Origin: SABI01 sp963677695
GTDB lineage: Bacteria > Spirochaetota > Spirochaetia > Sphaerochaetales > Sphaerochaetaceae
Direction of reading: 5' to 3'
NCBI GenBank assembly: GCA_963677695.2
Contig: CAXXUJ010000002.1
Location: forward strand, 434,001-498,000
Length of the DNA stretch: 64,000 nt
Under the pieces are notes generated by a model. That model was not told the DNA's origin. It ran no database searches and worked only from the letters and a program-made list of their open reading frames with translations. This document shows positions 58,534 to 64,000 of the stretch, piece by piece (within the stretch, counting starts at the first letter, position 1; each line of letters opens with the position of its first letter). Both the position numbers and the translations under genes were made by a program.

Positions 58534-60336
58534 ATGGCGAAAATATCTCAAAATGTATTGGAAGAAATTAAAACCCGTCTCACTCTTGTTGAACTTGTAT
58601 CGAAGTATCTGACGCTGAACAGAAAAGGCGACAGGTACTGGGGACTCTGTCCTTTTCATGAAGAAAAATCACCCTCCTTTTCTGTCGTGCCCGATAAGGG
58701 CTTCTTTCACTGCTTCGGCTGCGGGAAGAGCGGAAGCCTGTTTGATTTCCACATGGAGATGGAACATCTCTCCTTTCCTGAATCGGTACGTGCCCTTGCC
58801 GAGTCCTTAGGCATTCAGATCGAGGAAGAGAATCCCCTTGAAAAGAAAAAAAGGAACGAGAGGGAAATCCTCAGCGAACTCTACACGAAACTCGCCGCCT
58901 CCTTCCATTATATTTTCACCTCCTCTCCCTCGGGAGAAAAGGGGCGCTCCTATCTTGCTGAACGGGGAATCGATGATGAACTTGTGAAGAATTACCAGAT
59001 CGGCTATGCTCCCGAGGATCCCTCCTGGCTCTACTCCTTCCTTCAGAAGAAAAATTATTCTGATTCGCTCCTGAGAAACTCAGGACTGTTCACCAGGAAC
59101 GGACATTTTTATCCGCTGTTCAGGGACAGAGTCATGTTCCCGATCAGGACATGGAAGGGGGAAGTGGTCGCCTTCGGCGGAAGAGATATAAGCGGGAACA
59201 GCAAAGCGAAATACATCAACACACCTGAAATACCAATTTTTAAGAAGAGGGAAGTGATGTTCGGCCTCTATGAGGCACTTCCTTCCATGAAGAAAACGGG
59301 CAGTGCCATCCTCTGTGAGGGATATTTCGATGTCCTTGCACTGGCACGTTCAGGAGCAGGTCATGCCTGTGCTCCGATGGGTACTGCATTTACTCCTGAA
59401 CAGGGAAAGCTGCTGAAACGATATGTTCCGAAGATACATACTCTTTTCGATTCCGATACCGCAGGACAGGAAGCTACAAAGAAAGCAATGATCGTCTGTG
59501 AGCAGGTAGGCCTTGAGAGCAGTGTCATCACATTGAAAGGTGCTAAGGATCCAGATGAATATCTCTCTTCCTTCGGTGCTGATGAACTTCGGAAGGCGGT
59601 AGGAACCTCCACCGGAGGATTCGATTATCTTGTACATTCTGCAAAGTTAGTGTATGATAGCAATAAGGCTACGGGAAAGTTGCAGATATTACAGGAACTT
59701 ACACCATATTTGAATGCCGTTGACTCACAGATTGTTCGGCAGACGTATCTGCACGAGCTGTCGCGTCATCTGCAGCTGGATGAGTCGGCTCTTTTGTATG
59801 ATTTCAATCAGGAGAGCAGAAATACACATGTACAGAAAGGAGAAAGGGAACACACAACTCAGAAAGAGGTGCCTCAGGACATCAATGTTGCACATGTCCC
59901 TACAGACCTTTATCTCATGCTCATTGTCATGAATAACCGGGAACTGTTTGCTGTGGTAAGGAACAGAGTCCCTTTAGAGACGCTTGATGACAAAAGGGCT
60001 GTAGCACTCTATACACTTCTTGAAAACAGTATGCGTGATGGAACAACTTCGAGCACAGAAATAATCTTATCGATGATAGAAGACAGTCGTCTCCGCAATC
60101 TGGTAGCCTCAAGTTTTATTCACGATGAGTTTTCCGAGAATGCAGAAAAAGCCGCTGATGAGTTGATGAATAGAATATCTCTTCGTACATTGAAAAGAGA
60201 GCAGAAGAAGATAGAGCACCTGATTTCCATTGCAGCCCGCGAGGGAGCGCGTGACGGTGATCTTTCCCAGCTTCTGTATGACAAAAAAGGAATTGATGAA
60301 GATATAGCCCAGCTGTTGAAAAAGACAGTGAAGTAG
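58534..60336 (+). CDS. dnaG: DNA primase
   Basis: 600 aa. N-terminal zinc-binding domain (CPFHEEKSPSFSV…FHCFGCGKSG), an RNA-polymerase/TOPRIM core with ILCEGYFDVLAL and LFDSDTAGQEATKK, and a C-terminal helicase-interaction region. It lays down RNA primers at the replication fork. The Shine-Dalgarno is weak. First gene of a dnaG-rpoD macromolecular synthesis unit, which here lacks rpsU. Confidence 0.95.
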   Translation: MAKISQNVLEEIKTRLTLVELVSKYLTLNRKGDRYWGLCPFHEEKSPSFSVVPDKGFFHCFGCGKSGSLFDFHMEMEHLSFPESVRALAESLGIQIEEENPLEKKKRNEREILSELYTKLAASFHYIFTSSPSGEKGRSYLAERGIDDELVKNYQIGYAPEDPSWLYSFLQKKNYSDSLLRNSGLFTRNGHFYPLFRDRVMFPIRTWKGEVVAFGGRDISGNSKAKYINTPEIPIFKKREVMFGLYEALPSMKKTGSAILCEGYFDVLALARSGAGHACAPMGTAFTPEQGKLLKRYVPKIHTLFDSDTAGQEATKKAMIVCEQVGLESSVITLKGAKDPDEYLSSFGADELRKAVGTSTGGFDYLVHSAKLVYDSNKATGKLQILQELTPYLNAVDSQIVRQTYLHELSRHLQLDESALLYDFNQESRNTHVQKGEREHTTQKEVPQDINVAHVPTDLYLMLIVMNNRELFAVVRNRVPLETLDDKRAVALYTLLENSMRDGTTSSTEIILSMIEDSRLRNLVASSFIHDEFSENAEKAADELMNRISLRTLKREQKKIEHLISIAAREGARDGDLSQLLYDKKGIDEDIAQLLKKTVK

Positions 60337-60353
60337 TTGCTTGAGAAGAAAGG

Positions 60354-60386
60354 AGACCTTGTCTGCTGATTATGGCGGACAGGTCT
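60354..60386 (+). other. hairpin between dnaG and rpoD
   Basis: AGACC/GGTCT plus TGTCTGC/GCGGACA (one bulged T, one G-T pair) with an 8-nt loop, followed by TTGTG. There is no U-tract. It is a plausible processing or attenuation site separating primase from sigma factor output, as in the E. coli rpsU-dnaG-rpoD operon. Confidence 0.5.
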
Positions 60387-60411
60387 TTGTGACGTGGATG
60401 GGAGAGAGTTG

Positions 60412-62262
60412 TTGAAACCGCTGGATACTGTGCCTGCAGTGAATAATGACGATACGCCTGATAAAACTATCTTGGAGGAAGATTTGCTCGAAGAACATAT
60501 AGATAACGAAGAAGAACTCGAAGAAGAAGAAATCCTTGATGAAGAAATGGATGATGTAGATTCCATGGATGATGATTCGATGAATGAAATCGATGACGAG
60601 GAAAATCTCCCCTCTGATGACGATATGCTTGAAAAGGATGATGACGATGATTCGTCGGATTCATCCGAAGATGATGACGACGACGATGAAGATGAGGAAG
60701 AAGACGAAGAGGATGAAGATGATTCCTCGGATGATGACTCCTCACGGAATAAGAGTTCAGGCAGAACTGTTCTCGGATCAGACAAGAGCGATTCCTCTGT
60801 GGATGATCCAATCCGTCTTTATCTCAGAGAAATCGGGAGAGAGAGTCTCCTCAATGCAGAACAGGAAGTCGAACTTTCGAAAAGAATGGAAGAAGGGGCT
60901 GAGATCATCAAGGAGGTCATCATAACTTCCGGTGTGATGATCACAAGCTTTGCAGATATTTCTGAAGTCACCTTTGCACAGTTCGATGATGAGGAACTTG
61001 AATTCTCACAGAAGCAGCTGAAAGAGAAGCTTTCAGATCAGAAAAGGTACCTGGCCAGTTACCGTGATATCCTGAAAGATATCCAGAATCCGCTGAAAAC
61101 CTACTCTGAACAGAAAAAGAAGCTGCTTGCATCAGGAAATGAACTCAGTAAGGATGAAGCGCTCCAGAAAAAGCGGGTTACCATTCTGAAGAAACTTTCC
61201 AAGATCGTCCTGCAGCCTGAGGAAGTGACGAGTATTTCTCAGAAATATGTGGAAGCTGAACAGACAATCATCTCATTACAGAACAAGAAGAGCAGTATTG
61301 AACTCAGACTGGGCATCAATAATGCGAAAGACTTGAGAAATCTCGGCCGATCACTCGCTGTACCCACTCAGAGGGCAGAAGTTGAAAAGCGACTGAACCT
61401 GAGCAGCGACAGTATTAAAGATCTGATCAGAGAAGTTCAGCTCACTGAAAAGGCTCTGAGACAGATTGAGTTCAAATTTGAAGAGAACTGTAACGAAATC
61501 ATTTCCAGTGCAAAAGAGATTATGAGAGGACGTGAAATGATGAAGAGTGCTAAGGACCGTCTTATCCAGGCGAACCTGCGACTCGTCGTTTCAATTGCAA
61601 AGAAATATACCAACCGCGGTCTTCATTTCTTCGACCTTGTTCAGGAAGGTAATATCGGTCTGATCAAGGCAGTAGAGAAATTCGAGTATCGGAAAGGATA
61701 TAAATTCTCGACCTATGCGACATGGTGGATCAGACAGGCCATCACCAGAAGTATTTCTGACCAGGCAAGAACGATCCGTGTTCCTGTCCATATGATTGAA
61801 CAGATCAACAAGGTCGTACGTGAATCAAGAATGCTTATGCAGGCCTACGGCAGAGAACCTACCGATGAGGAAATTGCTGAAAAGCTCGGATGGACAGCAC
61901 CGAAGGTGAAGGCGGTCAAGAATGTCGCCCGTGAACCTATAAGTCTCGAAACTCCGGTCGGTGAAGAGGAAGATTCTCTTCTCAGTGATTTCATTGAAGA
62001 CAAAGATGTGGAAAACCCTGCAAATCAGACAGCGTTCCGTCTCCTTCAGGAACAGCTTGAGGACGTGCTTCACACTCTTCCCCCAAGGGAGCAGGAAGTA
62101 TTGAAGATGAGATTCGGTCTTGAAGACGGATACTCATTGACACTCGAGGAAGTTGGACTGTATTTTCAGGTAACAAGGGAAAGAATCAGGCAGATTGAGG
62201 CGAAGGCTTTGAGAAGACTGAGACACCCGAAACGTAGTAGAAGATTAAAAGACTTTTTATAA
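60412..62262 (+). CDS. rpoD: RNA polymerase primary sigma factor (sigma-70)
   Basis: About 616 aa. Region 1.2 DDPIRLYLREIGRESLL, a long helical non-conserved region (about 150-370), region 2 (RLVVSIAKKYTNRGLHFFDL…KFSTYATWWIRQAITR), region 3, and region 4 HTH (LTLEEVGLYFQVTRERIRQIE). In place of a typical region 1.1 the first about 115 residues are almost all Asp, Glu and Ser. TTG 60412 is chosen because GGGAG lies 7 nt upstream; GTG 60394 is in frame and possible. Confidence 0.94.
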   Translation: MKPLDTVPAVNNDDTPDKTILEEDLLEEHIDNEEELEEEEILDEEMDDVDSMDDDSMNEIDDEENLPSDDDMLEKDDDDDSSDSSEDDDDDDEDEEEDEEDEDDSSDDDSSRNKSSGRTVLGSDKSDSSVDDPIRLYLREIGRESLLNAEQEVELSKRMEEGAEIIKEVIITSGVMITSFADISEVTFAQFDDEELEFSQKQLKEKLSDQKRYLASYRDILKDIQNPLKTYSEQKKKLLASGNELSKDEALQKKRVTILKKLSKIVLQPEEVTSISQKYVEAEQTIISLQNKKSSIELRLGINNAKDLRNLGRSLAVPTQRAEVEKRLNLSSDSIKDLIREVQLTEKALRQIEFKFEENCNEIISSAKEIMRGREMMKSAKDRLIQANLRLVVSIAKKYTNRGLHFFDLVQEGNIGLIKAVEKFEYRKGYKFSTYATWWIRQAITRSISDQARTIRVPVHMIEQINKVVRESRMLMQAYGREPTDEEIAEKLGWTAPKVKAVKNVAREPISLETPVGEEEDSLLSDFIEDKDVENPANQTAFRLLQEQLEDVLHTLPPREQEVLKMRFGLEDGYSLTLEEVGLYFQVTRERIRQIEAKALRRLRHPKRSRRLKDFL

Positions 62263-62283
62263 TAGTTGGATCAGGAGAAGAGT

Positions 62284-63090
62284 ATGCACGACATATATGA
62301 TAAGCTGAGAGACCTTCAGAGCATTCTTGCTAAGAAGTTCAGTGTTCTTGAGGAGATCGTTGAAATCCCGAGAACCCTTGAAACAAAGGAAGAACTCCTG
62401 AATAGAGGAAAGAAACTCTATTTGGAAAAGCATGAAAAAATTCAGAAGACCAGTGAAGAATTGAAAAACCTTCGTTTTTCACTTGATGAGGCTGAAGTAG
62501 CTCGAGAGAACTATGAAAAGCAGATGGAAGTAATCTCAACACAGAGAGAGTATGAAGCTCTTGAGAAAGAAATTGCAGATGCTTCACTGAAAGAACAGTC
62601 ACTCAGAAAATCTCTTCTTGCCAAGGAAAAATATCTTGGTGAACTTCAGGAACAGCTGGAAGAACATGAGCAGCTCATGGAAATCCAGGAAGAAGAAGTT
62701 CAGAATGAAACGAAGAAGAAGGACGAACTTCTTGCTGAGAAGCAGAAGGAGATCGATGAACTCACAGAACAGGAGAAAGACCTTACTCCCGGAATCGATG
62801 AGAGCATTCTTTTCAAGTTCGAACGTATTATCAAGAATAAGTCCGGAGTCGGTATCGTTCCGATTCACGGAATTGTCTGTCAGGGTTGTCACATGACTCT
62901 TCCTGTACAGTTTGTGAATGACGTACGGAAGAATGAAGAATTTAAATTCTGTCCCTACTGTTCACGTGTACTCTTCTATGAAGATGTCCAGGATACCGGC
63001 CTTGCAGCTGCTGCTGGAGATGTCGAGATAGAAGAGGGCGGTCTCTCAGATTTCGTCGATGCAGATGAATTCGGAGATCTTCTCGATTAA
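62284..63090 (+). CDS. coiled-coil C4 zinc-ribbon protein (CdsZ-like)
   Basis: About 268 aa. A long coiled coil (residues 5-175) is followed by a C4 zinc ribbon (VCQGCHMTLP…FCPYCSRVLFY) and an acidic tail. The family (zf-RING_7) binds RNA or nucleic acids in other bacteria. ATG 62284 has AGGAGA at proper spacing. Directly downstream of rpoD (21 nt) and upstream of rnpB. Confidence 0.88.
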   Translation: MHDIYDKLRDLQSILAKKFSVLEEIVEIPRTLETKEELLNRGKKLYLEKHEKIQKTSEELKNLRFSLDEAEVARENYEKQMEVISTQREYEALEKEIADASLKEQSLRKSLLAKEKYLGELQEQLEEHEQLMEIQEEEVQNETKKKDELLAEKQKEIDELTEQEKDLTPGIDESILFKFERIIKNKSGVGIVPIHGIVCQGCHMTLPVQFVNDVRKNEEFKFCPYCSRVLFYEDVQDTGLAAAAGDVEIEEGGLSDFVDADEFGDLLD

Positions 63091-63102
63091 TTGAATATTT
63101 TT

Positions 63103-63440
63103 GGTGGACCATGCAGTCGCCGGTAGGAGCAATCCTTCGGGAGGAAAGTCCGGGCTCCATAGGACATGATGCCGGGTAACACCCGGGAGCCGTAAGGCTA
63201 TAGAAAGTGCCGCAGAAAATATACCGCCTCTCCGTAAGGGGAGGTAAGGGTGAAATGGCGAGGTAAGAGCTCACCGCGAACTCTGGTAACAGAGTCGGCA
63301 GGGTAAACCTCATCAGGAGCAAGATCAAGTATGCAGGGGGGCTGTCCGTCCGTTCCCTGCGGGTAGGTCGCTCGAGCATACCGGTAACGGTATGCCTAGA
63401 TAGATGACTGCATAACACAGAACCCGGCTTATGGTCCACC
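63103..63440 (+). ncRNA. rnpB: RNase P RNA, class A
   Basis: 338 nt. The ends GGTGGACCAT and ATGGTCCACC form helix P1. Conserved core segments include GAGGAAAGTCCGGGCTCC (CR-I), CAGGGTAAACC and the 3' core AGATAGATGACTGC. The catalytic RNA matures tRNA 5' ends. It follows the zinc-ribbon gene by 12 nt. Confidence 0.95.
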
Positions 63441-63465
63441 AATTCATTACAAAGCTGAGACTCAA

Positions 63466-64000
63466 TTGAAAACAATAGACATAATTGAAACACTAGGAAA
63501 TAAACTCCTGCAGATAGAGCAGCCCGCTCGCTACACCGCCGGTGAATACCGGTTCGGTCCGGTCCCCACCCTTACTGATGAATCGTTTACTGCCGGACTC
63601 TGCTTCCCTGACCTCTACGAGATCGGGATGTCGAATAACGCTATCCGTATTCTCTATAATCTTTTACAGAATATAGATAACGTTGTCTGCGACCATGTAT
63701 TTTCCGTAGCTCCCGACTTCGAGGAACTTCTTAGGAAGGAGAACCTTCCCCTTTCAACCCTCTACCATGGAATCCCGTTGAAAGATCTCGATTTTCTCGG
63801 TTTTTCCATAGGGTATGAACTTGCCGCCACCAATATTCTTCAGGTTCTTGATCTTGCAGGAATCCCGTTCCATTATGAGGACCGAGGGGATGATGATCCC
63901 ATCATTATTGCAGGGGGACCTGCTATCACAAATCCTCTCCCGTTTGCTCCATTCTTTGATTTCGTTTTCATAGGTGAAGCGGAAAACGGCCTCGCTGATA
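63466..64000 (+). CDS. B12-binding-domain radical SAM protein, 3' end cut by window edge
   Basis: 178 codons visible. QPARYTAGEYRFG, FPDLYEIGMSNNAIRILYNLL, FSVAPDFEELLR, GFSIGYELAATNIL, IIAGGPAITNPLPFAPFFD and FIGEAE match the N-terminal cobalamin-binding-like domain of the TIGR03960 radical SAM family, often fused to DUF2344. The radical SAM CxxxCxxC motif would lie beyond base 64000. Start TTG 63466 is tentative; only a weak GAGA precedes it. Confidence 0.85.
   Translation, partial: MKTIDIIETLGNKLLQIEQPARYTAGEYRFGPVPTLTDESFTAGLCFPDLYEIGMSNNAIRILYNLLQNIDNVVCDHVFSVAPDFEELLRKENLPLSTLYHGIPLKDLDFLGFSIGYELAATNILQVLDLAGIPFHYEDRGDDDPIIIAGGPAITNPLPFAPFFDFVFIGEAENGLAD

Noticed and set aside
60120..60785. 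221-aa serine-rich ORF on the minus strand opposite rpoD
   Set aside because: It is the antisense of the Asp/Glu codon run in rpoD; the poly-Ser is a by-product of GAT/GAC repeats, with no ribosome site and no homology.
1..64000. CRISPR arrays, insertion sequences, prophage or toxin-antitoxin modules
   Set aside because: No direct-repeat arrays, transposase motifs, phage genes or paired small toxin/antitoxin ORFs were recognised; nearly all space is housekeeping genes.

Overview
The window looks like a chromosomal segment of a host-independent spirochaete (Sphaerochaeta/Treponema-like). Pointers are a short SMC without a hinge domain, a Borrelia BpuR-type Pur-alpha protein, the large eukaryote-like isoleucyl-tRNA synthetase, LolCDE and Sec/lipobox proteins that imply an outer membrane, and the blocks ffh-rpsP-khpA-rimM-trmD-rplS, rpmF-acpP-rnc and dnaG-rpoD-zinc-ribbon. 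This assignment is inferred from gene content; no taxonomic marker was searched. No insertion sequence, prophage, CRISPR array or toxin system was seen.

Layout. 1-2463 (minus): sulfur assimilation (metY, cysK) beside an IscR-like Rrf2 regulator. 2864-4378: galactarate dehydratase garD broken by one in-frame TAA. 4379-7000: DUF1801, a lone FeoA, a DtxR-type regulator, BpuR-like protein and rnhB. 7061-13399: smc, ffh and the S16/L19 operon, closed by a terminator. 13509-19343: hexarate catabolism (IclR regulator, two glucarate dehydratase paralogues, tartronate semialdehyde reductase, DapA-family lyase). 19438-23138: coaD, rpmF, acpP, rnc, cca. 23274-36887: ileS, a lipoprotein, thiI/nifS, aroB, a DEAH helicase, hisS, pcnB and a P-loop/Asp23 fusion. 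37005-52181: one dense co-directional run of 15 genes (rnfCDGEAB, a GH57-like pseudoenzyme, prfB with its +1 frameshift, ftsY, lolCDE, rnz). 52182-64000: small envelope proteins, tsaC, DUF1015, aroH, two tRNAs, dnaG-rpoD, RNase P RNA and the start of a radical SAM gene.

The hexarate genes form a pathway: GudD (and, if intact, GarD) make 5-dehydro-4-deoxyglucarate, the DapA-family enzyme would cleave or dehydrate it, and GarR would reduce tartronate semialdehyde to glycerate. A repeated operator-like site, TGTAT-N9-ATACA, lies between the two dehydratase genes. Rnf couples ferredoxin and NAD to an ion gradient.

The most unusual signals are: garD with a single nonsense codon; a GH57-fold protein lacking the catalytic residues inside the Rnf/RF2 run; an SMC without a hinge; a P-loop ATPase fused to an Asp23 domain; and at least seven genes whose -10 box sits only 6-7 nt before the start codon with no Shine-Dalgarno sequence, which suggests leaderless mRNAs.
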